64,000 nucleotides of DNA from [Pantoea] beijingensis. Lineage in GTDB: Bacteria; Pseudomonadota; Gammaproteobacteria; Enterobacterales; Enterobacteriaceae. Where the stretch lies: the NCBI RefSeq assembly GCF_022647505.1, contig NZ_CP071409.1:2542001-2606000 (forward strand), given 5' to 3'. A program made the position numbers and the translations under genes. Shown here piece after piece: positions 1 to 9,226 of the stretch; the first letter of the stretch is position 1; the number at the start of each line of letters is the position of its first letter. The notes beneath the pieces are model-generated. The model saw only the letters and a list, made by a program, of their open reading frames with translations, searched no databases and was not told where the DNA came from.

Positions 1-1
1 A

Positions 2-367
2 CCGATAAAGATCGTGGTATTTAATAACAGTGTGTTGGGATTTGTCTCAATGGAAATGAAGGCTGGCGGCTACCTGACCGACGGGACTGAACTGGAGAAT
101 CCAGATTTTGCCGCTATTGCGCAAGCCTGTGGCGTCAAAGGCATTCGCGTAGAGAAAGCCTCTGAACTCAACGGCGCGCTGGAAGAGATGTTCGCGCACG
201 AGGGGCCAGTCCTACTGGATGTCATCACCGCGACGGAAGAGTTAGCAATGCCGCCACAAATTAAAATGGAACAGGCAAAAGGATTCAGTCTTTATATGCT
301 ACGCGCGATTATCAGCGGGCGCGGCGATGAAGTGGTTGAACTGGCGAAAACCAACTGGCTACGGTAA
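2..367 (+). CDS. poxB: Pyruvate dehydrogenase (quinone), C-terminal fragment
   Basis: This is the 3' end of a gene that starts before the window. The last 120 or so residues match the C-terminal part of PoxB, the peripheral membrane thiamine-diphosphate enzyme that oxidises pyruvate to acetate and CO2 and passes electrons to ubiquinone. Visible features are the [14 protein letters not shown] segment of the ThDP-binding domain, the PVLLDV strand, and the end of the protein, which in E. coli forms the lipid-binding tail. The next gene, ltaE, follows in the same direction, as in E. coli. No start can be given. Confidence 0.93.
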   Translation, partial: PIKIVVFNNSVLGFVSMEMKAGGYLTDGTELENPDFAAIAQACGVKGIRVEKASELNGALEEMFAHEGPVLLDVITATEELAMPPQIKMEQAKGFSLYMLRAIISGRGDEVVELAKTNWLR

Positions 368-449
368 AACTGTACTCAGCCATATTGCCAATTTATCCGG
401 AGCGCGCGCTCACGCGTTACCAGCAATCTGACGATCCGTTTTTATTTTT

Positions 450-470
450 GGGCGCTGCGGCGCCCGTTTT
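450..470 (+). terminator. Hairpin between poxB and ltaE
   Basis: A GGGCGC/GCGCCC stem with a TGCG loop is followed by GTTTT. It lies just ahead of the ltaE ribosome binding site. It may attenuate read-through from poxB. The T-run is short, so the call is tentative. Confidence 0.4.
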
Positions 471-486
471 GATCAGGAGAAGCTCA

Positions 487-1488
487 GTGATTGATTTACG
501 CAGTGACACAGTAACCCGTCCAGATGCCGCGATGCTGGCAGCAATGATGTCGGCGGAAACGGGCGATGATGTCTATGGTGATGACCCAACAGTGAACGCG
601 CTTGAAGCTGAAGCCGCTCGATTAAGCGGGAAAGAGGCCGCGCTGTTTCTTCCCTCAGGTACTCAAGCAAATCTTGTCGCCTTACTCAGCCATTGCCAGC
701 GCGGTGAGGAATATATCGTTGGCCAGCAGGCCCATAATTACAAATATGAAGCCGGTGGGGCAGCAGTACTTGGCAGCATCCAGCCTCAACCGATTGATGC
801 TTCGGCGGATGGCACTTTACCGTTGGATGTGGTGGCATCGGTGATTAAACCTGACGATATACACTTCGCCCGAACCAAACTACTTAGTATTGAAAACACC
901 CATAACGGCAAAGTATTACCACTGGCGTGGCTTCAGCAGGCGTGGGAATTCACTCGTGAACGTCAGTTAGCGCTGCATATAGATGGCGCACGTATTTTTA
1001 ATGCGGCTGTTGCGCTGAATGTGCCACTGGAGTCCATTAGCCGTTACTGCGATACCCTGACTATCTGCCTGTCAAAAGGGCTTGGCGCGCCGGTAGGCTC
1101 AATACTCTGCGGGCCCGCCACCTACATTCAGCAGGCCCGCCGCTGGCGAAAAATGACCGGTGGAGGCATGCGCCAGGCAGGCATTCTTGCGGCTGCCGGG
1201 TTATACGCACTGGCGAACAATGTTACACGATTAAAAGAGGATCATGACAATGCTGCATGGCTGGCAGCCGAGCTGGAGGGTATTGGCGCGGAGGTTTTGC
1301 GTCAGGATACCAATATGCTATTCATTCGCATGTCCGGGCAAAAAGCAGTCTTACTGAAAAGCTATATGAAACAGCGAGGTATTCTGATTTCTACCGGCGC
1401 GATTACCCGTTTAGTCACGCATCTTGACGTTGATCGTCATGCGCTGGAAACACTGGTTTCACACTGGAAGGCTTTTACCGCAGCCTGA
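487..1488 (+). CDS. ltaE: Low-specificity L-threonine aldolase
   Basis: Cytoplasmic PLP enzyme that cleaves L-threonine and L-allo-threonine to glycine and acetaldehyde. I chose the GTG at 487 because AGGAGA lies 6 bases upstream. This start gives VIDLRSDTVTRP as the N-terminus and 333 residues, the E. coli length. An upstream in-frame ATG at 385 would add 34 unrelated residues. The PLP lysine is Lys197 in the LSKGLGAP motif, the same number as in E. coli. The HIDGARIFNAAV segment carries the PLP-ring aspartate. The gene sits between poxB and convergent amiD, as in E. coli. Confidence 0.95.
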   Translation: MIDLRSDTVTRPDAAMLAAMMSAETGDDVYGDDPTVNALEAEAARLSGKEAALFLPSGTQANLVALLSHCQRGEEYIVGQQAHNYKYEAGGAAVLGSIQPQPIDASADGTLPLDVVASVIKPDDIHFARTKLLSIENTHNGKVLPLAWLQQAWEFTRERQLALHIDGARIFNAAVALNVPLESISRYCDTLTICLSKGLGAPVGSILCGPATYIQQARRWRKMTGGGMRQAGILAAAGLYALANNVTRLKEDHDNAAWLAAELEGIGAEVLRQDTNMLFIRMSGQKAVLLKSYMKQRGILISTGAITRLVTHLDVDRHALETLVSHWKAFTAA

Positions 1489-1519
1489 TGCTATCAGGCA
1501 GTGACAGCAGTGCCGGACG

Positions 1520-2347
1520 CTATATTCTTGTAGGATATTTTTCCAACAGCGCCTCAGCAATGGCTTCGGTTTCTGCATCCGGCAGACCACGGTAGTCCGC
1601 CGGACGGAAATGCATCTGAAATGCAGCGATCACTTTTTGCTGCTGCCGCGGCGTCATATCTGGCGTGACGTCGTAGCCATAACGCGCCAGCACGTCGAGT
1701 ACATCCGCCACCGGCACGCTCTCTCCAGGGGCACGTCCATTGAGCCAAAACTGCACCCTATCAGCATCAGGCCAGGCACCGATGCCCGCATCAGCTAGTT
1801 GTTGCCAGGGGAACAGCGGGCCAGGATCCTGTTTGCGCTGTGGCGCAATATCGCTGTGACCGACAATATTCGATGGTTCGATGCCGTAGCGCGCGACAAT
1901 ATCCGGGATCAATCGTTGCAGTACGGCAATTTGTTGGGCGGTAAAAGGTGCCCAGCGCACCCCTTCCATTGTACGGTAGTAGCCATCATTGACAATTTCA
2001 ATGCCGATAGAAGTGTCGTTGATACGAGTGGCTCCGCGCCAGAAACTAGGCCCGGCATGCCATGCCAACTGCGCTTCCGGCACCAATTGCCAGATGCGTG
2101 GAACGCCAGATTTCTTTGGTTGCTGTTGTGCCGGGATCAAATAATGTGCGCTAACCTGACGCGCGGTCAGCGTGGAAAGCGAGGAAGGAAAATCCTCAGC
2201 GGTGTAGTGGATCACCAACATTTTAATGCGCGGTCTGGCGCCGAAGGCCTCTTGACGCCGATCCACTTCGTAGCCTTTATGTTGTTCGATTCCCTTTGTA
2301 CCGCAAGCGGTGAGCAACATCACCGCGATAAGAAGCCAATAGCGCAT
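1520..2347 (-). CDS. amiD: N-acetylmuramoyl-L-alanine amidase AmiD, lipoprotein
   Basis: Outer-membrane lipoprotein that cleaves the bond between MurNAc or anhydroMurNAc and the peptide stem of peptidoglycan. The N-terminus is a lipoprotein signal with lipobox LLTAC (Cys15). An Amidase_2 zinc domain follows, with His47 in VIHYTAEDF, the GIEIVNDG acidic motif and the HSDIAPQRKQDPG segment holding the remaining zinc ligands. The C-terminal third looks like the helical peptidoglycan-binding domain of AmiD. The length of 275 residues fits E. coli AmiD. The start codon overlaps the ybjQ stop by one base, so the two are probably co-transcribed. Confidence 0.94.
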   Translation of the reverse strand: MRYWLLIAVMLLTACGTKGIEQHKGYEVDRRQEAFGARPRIKMLVIHYTAEDFPSSLSTLTARQVSAHYLIPAQQQPKKSGVPRIWQLVPEAQLAWHAGPSFWRGATRINDTSIGIEIVNDGYYRTMEGVRWAPFTAQQIAVLQRLIPDIVARYGIEPSNIVGHSDIAPQRKQDPGPLFPWQQLADAGIGAWPDADRVQFWLNGRAPGESVPVADVLDVLARYGYDVTPDMTPRQQQKVIAAFQMHFRPADYRGLPDAETEAIAEALLEKYPTRI

Positions 2348-2667
2348 CAGCGTATTTTTACGGCTGTGCCGCTTACGCTGACCATCAGCATACTACTGTC
2401 TTTGCCGACGGTTTCATAATCAATATCAATGCCGACGATGGCATCAGCGCCCAGCGCTTTGGCCTGTTCTTCCATCTCTTCAAACGCTACCAGACGTGCT
2501 TTGCGCAGCTCTTTTTCATAGGCACCCGATCGACCGCCGACGATATCGCGGATACCGGCAAAGAAGTCGCGAAATATATTAGCACCGAGAATCGCTTCTC
2601 CCGTGACAACACCGCAATACTCGGTAATAGGTTGCCCTTCCAGCGTGGGGGTTGTTGATAGTTTCAT
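2347..2667 (-). CDS. ybjQ: YbjQ family protein (UPF0145, heavy-metal-binding-like domain)
   Basis: Small cytoplasmic protein of 106 residues. It opens with [27 protein letters not shown], interrupted here only by naming, and contains the [16 protein letters not shown] segment typical of the YbjQ family. Members form oligomeric beta-alpha rings and have been proposed to bind metals, but no function is established. It is the first gene of a probable ybjQ-amiD unit, with an AGGAGA-type ribosome site upstream. The gene pair and its order relative to ybjP are as in E. coli. Confidence 0.92.
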   Translation of the reverse strand: MKLSTTPTLEGQPITEYCGVVTGEAILGANIFRDFFAGIRDIVGGRSGAYEKELRKARLVAFEEMEEQAKALGADAIVGIDIDYETVGKDSSMLMVSVSGTAVKIR

Positions 2668-2753
2668 CGTGTTCTCCTTTTCCGAATTGTCGGTAAGTAT
2701 ATCCTAAGTAGCACAATTTACCGCAAGGCCGCCGGGCCTAATCGCTGTGCGCA

Positions 2754-2828
2754 GCCAGCAAACGCATCCCGATGAGCTTACACCTGTAAGTGATTCGGGG
2801 GCGTGCGCGCAGCCAACGCAGAGGTAGC
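2754..2828. repeat. ERIC-like intergenic repeat, copy 1
   Basis: This 75-base element recurs 119 bases downstream with one mismatch. Its core is an imperfect palindrome: ATCCCGATGAGCTTAC pairs with GTAAGTGATTCGGGG around ACCT. The flank GCGCAGCCAACGCAG follows it. The AGCTTAC/GTAAGTGA...GGGG arms resemble the ERIC (enterobacterial repetitive intergenic consensus) core. ERICs are non-coding transcribed palindromes found between genes. Confidence 0.75.
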
Positions 2829-2872
2829 AGCAGATTGAAGGCAGCCAAAATAGCTGGCGTTGCATCAAGGCG

Positions 2873-2947
2873 GCCAGCAAACGCATCCCGATGAACTTAC
2901 ACCTGTAAGTGATTCGGGGGCGTGCGCGCAGCCAACGCAGAGGTAGC
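2873..2947. repeat. ERIC-like intergenic repeat, copy 2
   Basis: Second copy of the 75-base element at 2754-2828. It differs at one base, ATGAAC in place of ATGAGC, which extends the inner palindrome to ACTTACA/TGTAAGT. A 44-base spacer separates the copies. The bases just after both copies are also similar (CAGATTGAAGGC and CAGATATGAAGGC), so the duplicated unit is slightly longer than 75 bases. Confidence 0.75.
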
Positions 2948-3041
2948 GTCAGATATGAAGGCTATAGCTCTTGCGAACAAAAACCATGGCTATACTTTAT
3001 GCTAAAAACACACCTTGCCTGATAACAATAAGGAAATAGAG

Positions 3042-3584
3042 ATGAAAAACAAAGCGTTTGCCGCACTACTACCGGCTGCGTTACTGCTGAGCGCCTGCAC
3101 GACGGTGGAGCCTGTTTATAAGGATATTGGTAGCCGCGTGTCACCTTGTGTTGATGGCGGCCCCGATAGCGTGGCGCAACAATTTTACGATTTGCGCACT
3201 AAGCAGCCGACTCAAGGCCTGCCGAATGCGGAGTTACTGGCAAAGTATCGCCCTTATCTCAGTGATGCGCTCTATCAAAAATTACTTAAAGCGACCTCGG
3301 CAAATGATAAGGTCGCTTCGTTACATCAGAACGATCTTTTCTCCAGCCTGCCTCAGGGACCGACGTCAGCAAAAGTGGCTGATGCCTCGACGATCCCCAA
3401 TACCGATGCGCGTAATATCCCATTACGCGTTAGCCTGAGCCGCTCGGGTGACAAAACTGTAAAATGGCACGACGAAGTGCTAATGGTGCGTGAAGGCCAC
3501 TGCTGGGCGATAGACGATGTGCGCTACGTTGCCAGCTGGCAACGTCCTGATGGGGGTTCGCTAAGCCAGGTACTGGAGAAATAG
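3042..3584 (+). CDS. ybjP: YbjP family lipoprotein
   Basis: Predicted lipoprotein of 180 residues with signal peptide and lipobox LLSAC (Cys19). The chosen ATG at 3042 follows AAGGAAATAGAG and starts MKNKAF; an upstream in-frame ATG at 3015 would bury the signal peptide. Matches to E. coli YbjP include ACTTVEPVYKD, VAQQFYD, STIPNTDARNIPLRVSL and the C-terminal DEVLMVREGHCWAIDDVRY. The function of YbjP is not known. It lies directly upstream of artP, as in E. coli. Confidence 0.92.
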   Translation: MKNKAFAALLPAALLLSACTTVEPVYKDIGSRVSPCVDGGPDSVAQQFYDLRTKQPTQGLPNAELLAKYRPYLSDALYQKLLKATSANDKVASLHQNDLFSSLPQGPTSAKVADASTIPNTDARNIPLRVSLSRSGDKTVKWHDEVLMVREGHCWAIDDVRYVASWQRPDGGSLSQVLEK

Positions 3585-3728
3585 TTCCCTCGCGGGGCCG
3601 CCGTTAAAAAGCGGCGCGCTCCAGCGTACGATAAAAACCTCCCTGAGCCCCTCTCATCCCTTGACGGCGCTATCTTGTGCTACGCTTTACGCATATTAAC
3701 GTTCAGATGTAAATTTTAACGCACGATG

Positions 3729-3746
3729 ATTGCATAGCTATGCTGT
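3729..3746 (+). promoter_or_regulatory. Candidate ARG box (ArgR operator) ahead of artP
   Basis: TTGCATAGCTATGCT holds a perfect 12-base palindrome (GCATAG/CTATGC) and has the 5-4-5 layout of an ARG box, with TGCAT in place of TGAAT. It ends 44 bases before the artP start. ArgR represses artPIQM in E. coli. The match to consensus is partial. Confidence 0.45.
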
Positions 3747-3790
3747 CAACGTTAAGATTTGCGACATCAATTGCTATTCAGTTTACGCGC

Positions 3791-4519
3791 ATGAGTATTC
3801 AACTAAACAATATAAATTGCTTTTACGGTGCTCATCAGGCGCTGTTTGATATTCAACTCGAATGCCCTGAAGGTGAGACACTGGTGCTACTCGGCCCAAG
3901 TGGCGCCGGTAAGAGCTCACTTCTGCGCGTGTTAAATCTACTGGAGATGCCGCGTTCCGGCACATTAAGCATTGCGGGTAATCGCTTTGACTTCCGTAAG
4001 ACCCCGGCCGATAGCGCTATTCGTGAGTTGCGCCAAAACGTCGGCATGGTGTTTCAGCAATACAATCTTTGGCCCCATCTCACCGTTACGCAAAACCTGA
4101 TCGAAGCTCCCTGCCGCGTTTTAGGTCTGAGTAAAGACCAGGCGCATGCGCGGGCCGATAAGCTGCTGGAGCGTCTACGCCTTACGCCGTATGCCGATCG
4201 TTTTCCGCTCCACCTCTCAGGTGGTCAGCAACAGCGCGTGGCAATTGCCCGTGCGTTGATGATGGAACCTGCCGTCCTGTTGTTTGATGAGCCGACCGCG
4301 GCACTCGATCCGGAAATCACAGCACAAATTGTCAGTATTATTCGCGAGTTGGCACAAACTAAAATCACACAGGTAATTGTGACGCATGAGGTTGAAGTTG
4401 CCCGTAAAACCGCCAGTCGCGTGGTTTATATGGAAAACGGATACGTCGTAGAACAGGGTGATGCCAGCCGCTTTACACAGCCGCAAACCGATGCGTTTGC
4501 CCACTATCTCTCGCACTGA
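3791..4519 (+). CDS. artP: Arginine ABC transporter ATP-binding protein ArtP
   Basis: Cytoplasmic ATPase that powers arginine uptake through ArtQM. The ATG at 3791 gives [13 protein letters not shown] and 242 residues, the E. coli length. Walker A GPSGAGKS is at residues 35-42, the signature LSGGQQQR is near 141, Walker B LLFDEP is near 163, and the switch histidine is in VTHE. It is the first gene of artPIQM. The artI start lies 14 bases after the artP stop. A candidate ARG box lies upstream, consistent with ArgR control known for this operon. Confidence 0.96.
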   Translation: MSIQLNNINCFYGAHQALFDIQLECPEGETLVLLGPSGAGKSSLLRVLNLLEMPRSGTLSIAGNRFDFRKTPADSAIRELRQNVGMVFQQYNLWPHLTVTQNLIEAPCRVLGLSKDQAHARADKLLERLRLTPYADRFPLHLSGGQQQRVAIARALMMEPAVLLFDEPTAALDPEITAQIVSIIRELAQTKITQVIVTHEVEVARKTASRVVYMENGYVVEQGDASRFTQPQTDAFAHYLSH

Positions 4520-4533
4520 TGCAGGACATAATG

Positions 4534-5265
4534 ATGAAAAAAGTCGTACTTGCCGCGCTCCTGACGAGTATAAGCCTGAGCGCCACTGCAGCACAGACTA
4601 TCCGTTTCGCCACCGAAGCATCCTATCCTCCGTTTGAGTTCGTTGATGCCGATAATAAGATCCAGGGTTTTGATGTCGATTTAGCCAACGCTTTGTGTAA
4701 AGAGATCGACGCCACCTGTACCTTTACCAATCAGGCTTTTGACAGCCTGATTCCCAGCCTGAAGTTCCGCCGCTTCGATGCCGTAATGGCCGGTATGGAT
4801 ATTACTCCCGATCGCGAAAAGCAGGTGTTATTCACTCAGCCTTACTATGACAATTCCGCGCTGTTTATTGCGCAAAAAGGCAAAGTGGCTGATATTGCGG
4901 CGTTGAAGGGAAAACGCGTTGGCGTGCAGAACGGCACCACTCACCAAACCTATCTTACTGATAAGCAGGGTGAGGTGACGATAGTCCCTTACGACAGCTA
5001 TCAAAATGCCATCCTGGATCTAAAAAACGGGCGCATTGATGCGGTATTCGGTGATACTGCCGTGGTGAACGAATGGCTGAAGCAGAATCCTGGCCTTGCC
5101 AGCGTTGGCGAGAAAGTGACGGATAAGGCTTACTTCGGTACCGGATTAGGTATCGCTCTGCGTCTGGGCAACAGTGAATTGCAGGGCAAGCTTAACGCCG
5201 CGCTGGATAAAGTGAAGGCTGACGGTCGTTGGAAGACCATCTATCAGAAATGGTTTCAGCAGTAA
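4534..5265 (+). CDS. artI: Arginine-binding periplasmic protein ArtI
   Basis: Periplasmic solute-binding protein (SBP_bac_3 family) for the ArtPQM importer. Signal peptide MKKVVLAALLTSISLSATAA is followed by QTIRFATEASYPPFEF. The ATG at 4534 was preferred over the one at 4531 because it gives the family MKK start and 7-base spacing to AGGA. The sequence is closest to E. coli ArtI, including DIDATCTF-type and GVQNGTTHQ segments. It is the only binding protein in this cluster: the artJ gene that E. coli has between artM and rlmC is missing here. Confidence 0.94.
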   Translation: MKKVVLAALLTSISLSATAAQTIRFATEASYPPFEFVDADNKIQGFDVDLANALCKEIDATCTFTNQAFDSLIPSLKFRRFDAVMAGMDITPDREKQVLFTQPYYDNSALFIAQKGKVADIAALKGKRVGVQNGTTHQTYLTDKQGEVTIVPYDSYQNAILDLKNGRIDAVFGDTAVVNEWLKQNPGLASVGEKVTDKAYFGTGLGIALRLGNSELQGKLNAALDKVKADGRWKTIYQKWFQQ

Positions 5266-5272
5266 TTAACTA

Positions 5273-5989
5273 ATGAATGAGCTGATTATTTTAGCACGTG
5301 CCGCCGGGATGACCGTCGGCCTTGCCGTTTGTGCTCTAATTGCAGGGTTAATCCTGGCAATGATTTTTGCCGTGTGGGAATCCGCCCGCTGGCGCCCCGT
5401 TGCCTGGCTGGGGACGGGCCTGGTGACGTTGTTCCGTGGTCTGCCTGAAATTCTGGTCGTGCTGTTTATCTATTTTGGTGCCTCGCAACTGCTGCTGACG
5501 CTATCCGATGGTTTTACGCTTAATCTTGGCCTGTTTACGCTACCCGTAAAAGTTGAGATCGAAAACTTTGATGTCAGTCCGTTTCTGTGTGGCGTGATTG
5601 CACTGGCAATCCTTTATTCATCTTACGCCTCGCAAACATTACGCGGTGCGCTTCAGGCCGTTCCTGCCGGACAATGGGAATCAGGTCAGGCGCTGGGCAT
5701 GACGAAAACCGCCATCTTTTTTCGCTTGATTATGCCGCAGATGTGGCGACATGCATTGCCAGGACTGGGCAATCAATGGTTAGTTCTGCTGAAAGATACC
5801 GCGCTGGTTTCACTGATTAGCGTGAACGACCTGATGCTGCAGACCAAAAGTATTGCCACCCGCACCCAGCAACCTTTTACCTGGTATGTGGCTGCCGCTG
5901 TGATTTATCTGCTGATTACGCTACTCAGCCAGTTTGTGTTGAAGCGTATTGAGCGCCGTACCACCCGATTTGAACGGGGTAATAGCTAA
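5273..5989 (+). CDS. artQ: Arginine ABC transporter permease ArtQ
   Basis: Inner-membrane permease of 238 residues, the E. coli ArtQ length. Hydrophobic segments occur near the N-terminus, around residues 45-75, 105-120 and 190-220. The cytoplasmic coupling (EAA) loop reads [19 protein letters not shown]. It starts seven bases after the artI stop, and its stop overlaps the artM start by one base (TAATG), indicating translational coupling within artPIQM. Confidence 0.95.
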   Translation: MNELIILARAAGMTVGLAVCALIAGLILAMIFAVWESARWRPVAWLGTGLVTLFRGLPEILVVLFIYFGASQLLLTLSDGFTLNLGLFTLPVKVEIENFDVSPFLCGVIALAILYSSYASQTLRGALQAVPAGQWESGQALGMTKTAIFFRLIMPQMWRHALPGLGNQWLVLLKDTALVSLISVNDLMLQTKSIATRTQQPFTWYVAAAVIYLLITLLSQFVLKRIERRTTRFERGNS

Positions 5990-6657
5990 TGCTGGCGTAT
6001 TTACCTGAGCTTCTGAAAGGATTACATACCAGCCTAACGCTAACTGCCGCAGCACTGCTGCTGGCGCTAGTGATGGCAATCCTGTTTACCGTCGTGCTGG
6101 CACTTAAAATACCGGTCTTAAACCCGATCGTTAGAGGATATATTACGCTGTTTACCGGTACGCCATTACTGGTGCAGATCTTCTTGATTTACTACGGCCC
6201 TGGGCAGTTCCCGTCAATCCAGCAAGTGCCGTGGCTATGGCATTTGCTGTCACAGCCCTGGCTCTGCGCGATGCTGGCACTGTCTCTGAATAGCGCGGCC
6301 TATACCACCCAGCTTTTTTATGGTGCAGTACGTGCAATCCCTGCGGGACAATGGCAATCCTGCGCCGCGCTGGGAATGAACCGCAAAGCGACACTGGGTA
6401 TTTTGCTGCCCTATGCGTTTAAACGGGCCCTCTCCTCTTATTCTAACGAAGTAGTGCTGGTGTTTAAGAGTACATCGCTGGCGTATACCATTACACTGAT
6501 GGAAGTGATGGGGCACGGTCAGCTGCTGTACGGACGCACCTATGATGTCAGCGTATTCGCGGCTGCCGGCTTGATCTATCTTTGCGTCAATGGATTGCTG
6601 ACCCTGCTGATGCGATTAATCGAACGTCGTGCGCTGGCGTTTGAACAGAGAAATTAG
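5989..6657 (+). CDS. artM: Arginine ABC transporter permease ArtM
   Basis: Second inner-membrane permease of the arginine importer, 222 residues, the same as E. coli ArtM. Several transmembrane helices are visible. The EAA coupling loop is AVRAIPAGQWQSCAALGMN. The start overlaps the artQ stop by one base. A strong hairpin terminator follows directly, so artPIQM ends here. In E. coli artJ lies next to artM on the rlmC side; here only about 80 bases separate artM from convergent rlmC. Confidence 0.95.
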   Translation: MLAYLPELLKGLHTSLTLTAAALLLALVMAILFTVVLALKIPVLNPIVRGYITLFTGTPLLVQIFLIYYGPGQFPSIQQVPWLWHLLSQPWLCAMLALSLNSAAYTTQLFYGAVRAIPAGQWQSCAALGMNRKATLGILLPYAFKRALSSYSNEVVLVFKSTSLAYTITLMEVMGHGQLLYGRTYDVSVFAAAGLIYLCVNGLLTLLMRLIERRALAFEQRN

Positions 6658-6660
6658 TCA

Positions 6661-6687
6661 AAAAGGCGAGCATCTCTCGCCTTTTTT
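6661..6687 (+). terminator. Bidirectional terminator between artM and rlmC
   Basis: AAAAGGCGAG pairs with CTCGCCTTTT around CATCT, with T-runs on both strands. It can end artPIQM on the plus strand and rlmC on the minus strand. Confidence 0.85.
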
Positions 6688-6739
6688 CATGGTCCCGACC
6701 TGAACCCGTTCAGCAAAGCCCTTCACCTCCGACGTTCTT

Positions 6740-7867
6740 TCAGGATCTCAGGGTCAATAGTGTCAGCACTTCATAATGTGCAGTATGGGGAAACATATCG
6801 AACAGCTGCACACGCTCGATCTGATAATTGGGTAAGCGCGCGATATCGTCAGCCAGCGTCTGCGCATTGCAGCTGGAATAGAGTATCCTGTCCGGCGCCA
6901 TCTGGTGCAGGTATTCACACAGTGCCTGTCCCAACCCCCGCCGTGGTGGATTAACCAAGACCAATTGCGGGACTTCCTGCTTCGATAGTGCAAAGTGCGT
7001 TGAGTCAAGCGCGGCAAACTGAACCTTGCTGAGTCCCATTTCCGCTGCTGAGCGTTGCGCGCAGGCGATAGCCTGCGGGCTAATTTCAATGCCGGTTAAT
7101 GTCATGTGCTCATGTGCACAATGCAGGCCAAACCCACCAACGCCACAGAACAGATCCCACATTTGCGAGATATTGTGTTCGCTGACCCACTCACGAGCGG
7201 TAGCATAGAGCGTAGCGGCAACCTCCGGGTTGGTCTGGAAAAAACTTTGCGGACGGATCCACAGCGGCACATGATTCAGTTGCTCAGCCAACGCCTGGTT
7301 TTCCGTTAAGATAATCTCCTCTTCCCCTTCCAGGACCGCCATGGGTACCGGCTGAATGTTGGCCGAGATCACGCTCAGCGCAGGGACCTGCTGCTGTAGC
7401 CAGGGCAATGCAGCTTTCAACTGAGCTAACTTGCTGGTAGAACGCAGTACAAAACGCAACATAAATTCGCCACGGCTGCTTTCAGTCAACAAAATATATT
7501 TCAGTTCGCCGCGTCGACGCACCACATGGTAAGGCGTTAGACCCGCACGGGCGATAAACGGCTTCAGGAGAGCAAAAATCGTCGTGAATGACACCGGATA
7601 GAGTGGGCACGCCGTCAGATCCACCGCCGTCCCGTCCCGGTGCAGCATCCCCAGCAATGGTCGCTCAACACTCCCACTGACCACCATTTTCGCCTTATTA
7701 CGGAAATGTTGCTGCCGTGAAAGGACCGGCTCTCGCCATTGCGCGACCGGATGAGCCACTAGCAGTTGCTCAAGATGAGATTGTTTATCGGTGATTTGCT
7801 GAGGATAATCTTTTTCCAGCCACTGGCAAGAGCGACAGCGGTCAGCATCATAGAGCGCGCAATGCAT
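6740..7867 (-). CDS. rlmC: 23S rRNA (uracil-747-C5)-methyltransferase RlmC
   Basis: SAM-dependent enzyme that methylates U747 of 23S rRNA. The length of 375 residues equals E. coli RlmC (RumB). The N-terminus carries the iron-sulfur cysteines (Cys3, Cys11, Cys14) and a further Cys in DLTACPLYP. The SAM-binding motif is [14 protein letters not shown], followed by NPPRRGLG. The catalytic Cys lies near residue 333 in SSCNAQTL. It is convergent with artM and lies downstream of ybjO, as in E. coli apart from the missing artJ. Confidence 0.95.
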   Translation of the reverse strand: MHCALYDADRCRSCQWLEKDYPQQITDKQSHLEQLLVAHPVAQWREPVLSRQQHFRNKAKMVVSGSVERPLLGMLHRDGTAVDLTACPLYPVSFTTIFALLKPFIARAGLTPYHVVRRRGELKYILLTESSRGEFMLRFVLRSTSKLAQLKAALPWLQQQVPALSVISANIQPVPMAVLEGEEEIILTENQALAEQLNHVPLWIRPQSFFQTNPEVAATLYATAREWVSEHNISQMWDLFCGVGGFGLHCAHEHMTLTGIEISPQAIACAQRSAAEMGLSKVQFAALDSTHFALSKQEVPQLVLVNPPRRGLGQALCEYLHQMAPDRILYSSCNAQTLADDIARLPNYQIERVQLFDMFPHTAHYEVLTLLTLRS

Positions 7868-7926
7868 GATAAAGCCTGTGTTATTCAGTCGGACAAAATG
7901 CGGAGCGGAATTGTAACATTGCCGCC

Positions 7927-8388
7927 TTAGCGGCGGCGAAAAAAATGTCGGCTGCTGATCGGGATAAACAGCAACAGCAACACCACTACATCCGGGAATT
8001 TTTGCAGCAGCAATGTGTGCACAATTTCCGCGTTCGTTTCACCACTGACACTGAATATTTCCGGATGCACCCAGCCGAACGACGCCACCAGCATATACAA
8101 CATTACCAGCGCCTGAGTCATCGCATAACCCCAGCGCCCCCAGTTAGCACCACGCATCAGTACCATCGCACAGCGCAACTCAAGGAAGAAAATCAGTTGG
8201 CTGGCAATAAAAATCAGCGTGGAATCCCATGTCTGTGCGCTACGATGGATGAAACTCACAATTTCATCATAGCCCAGCTCATTGGCCAGCAGCAGCAGAC
8301 TCAGGCAGCGTGTAGCGATAATGGCCGTGCCGGCAATCAGTACCGGCACGGGAATGGATGAACGCATTTTTAATACCGTATTAACCAC
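7927..8388 (-). CDS. ybjO: YbjO family inner-membrane protein
   Basis: Small integral membrane protein (DUF2593 type) of unknown function. I prefer the GTG at 8388, which overlaps the potI stop by eight bases and has AGAAGG six bases upstream, giving 153 residues. An ATG at 8367 (146 residues) is the alternative. Conserved blocks shared with E. coli YbjO include EFIHRS-like [16 protein letters not shown]-like [20 protein letters not shown] and [17 protein letters not shown]. It has about four hydrophobic segments and probably ends the potFGHI-ybjO transcript. Confidence 0.85.
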   Translation of the reverse strand: MVNTVLKMRSSIPVPVLIAGTAIIATRCLSLLLLANELGYDEIVSFIHRSAQTWDSTLIFIASQLIFFLELRCAMVLMRGANWGRWGYAMTQALVMLYMLVASFGWVHPEIFSVSGETNAEIVHTLLLQKFPDVVVLLLLFIPISSRHFFRRR

Positions 8389-9226
8389 GTCGAGCCTTCT
8401 GAATATCGCTAATACGTTGTTTTTCTTCGTGAGCCATAAAACGCCAGGCGATAAAACCCACAAGACCCACAACAAACAGAATCAATGACGCAAGCGCATT
8501 GATCTCCGGGTTAACCCCACGACGCACGGTCGCAAAAATTTGCATGGGTAACGTGGTTGCGCCAGGACCGGTGACAAAGCTTGAGATCACTAAATCATCC
8601 AGAGAGAGTGTAAACGCTAATAACCATCCGGTCACGATCGCAGGCGCAATCATCGGCACCGTAATAACGAAAAATACCTTCAGCGGTGTCGCGCCAAGGT
8701 CCATTGCGGCTTCTTCAATCGAACGGTCCAGTTCACGTAAGCGGGAGTTGATCACCACCGCCACATACGCGGTACAAAACGTGACGTGTGCCAACCAGAT
8801 AGTCAGCATGCCGCGATCGCTCGGCCAGCCCAGCGCATGCCCCATCGCCACAAACAGCAGCAACAGCGACAAACCGGTGATCACATCCGGCATCACCAGC
8901 GGCGCAGTCAGCATAAAAGCAAATCCGGTTGAGCCGCGAAAGCGGCCAAAACGCACCACAACCACGGCAGCAAGTGTGCCTAATACCACCGCCATCGACG
9001 CTGTCAGTGCCGCGATGCTGAGGCTCAGGCTGACCGCGCCGATCATCGCATCATCCTGAAACAACACCTTATACCAGTGCAAGGTGAAACCTTCCCATAC
9101 GGTCACCAGCAGGGAGCTGTTGAAGGAGTAGACCACCAGCAGCAGCATGGGTGCATAGAGGAAAGCAAAACCGAACAGCAGAATGATCTTCCGCCACGGC
9201 GAACGAATCGCAGGAAGTTGATTCAT
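8381..9226 (-). CDS. potI: Putrescine ABC transporter permease PotI
   Basis: Inner-membrane permease of the putrescine importer, 281 residues, the E. coli length. It has six predicted helices. The EAA loop is IEEAAMDLGATPLKVFFVITVP. The start overlaps the potH stop by four bases. The order potF-potG-potH-potI-ybjO is the same as in E. coli. Confidence 0.96.
   Translation of the reverse strand: MNQLPAIRSPWRKIILLFGFAFLYAPMLLLVVYSFNSSLLVTVWEGFTLHWYKVLFQDDAMIGAVSLSLSIAALTASMAVVLGTLAAVVVVRFGRFRGSTGFAFMLTAPLVMPDVITGLSLLLLFVAMGHALGWPSDRGMLTIWLAHVTFCTAYVAVVINSRLRELDRSIEEAAMDLGATPLKVFFVITVPMIAPAIVTGWLLAFTLSLDDLVISSFVTGPGATTLPMQIFATVRRGVNPEINALASLILFVVGLVGFIAWRFMAHEEKQRISDIQKARRG

Noticed and set aside
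1799..2419. 206-codon plus-strand frame over amiD and ybjQ
   Set aside because: It lies antisense to two well-supported conserved genes, has no recognisable domain and no ribosome site.
2704..2886. 60-codon frame on the minus strand in the ERIC region
   Set aside because: It is made of the repeat sequence itself, lacks a ribosome site and is not protein-like.
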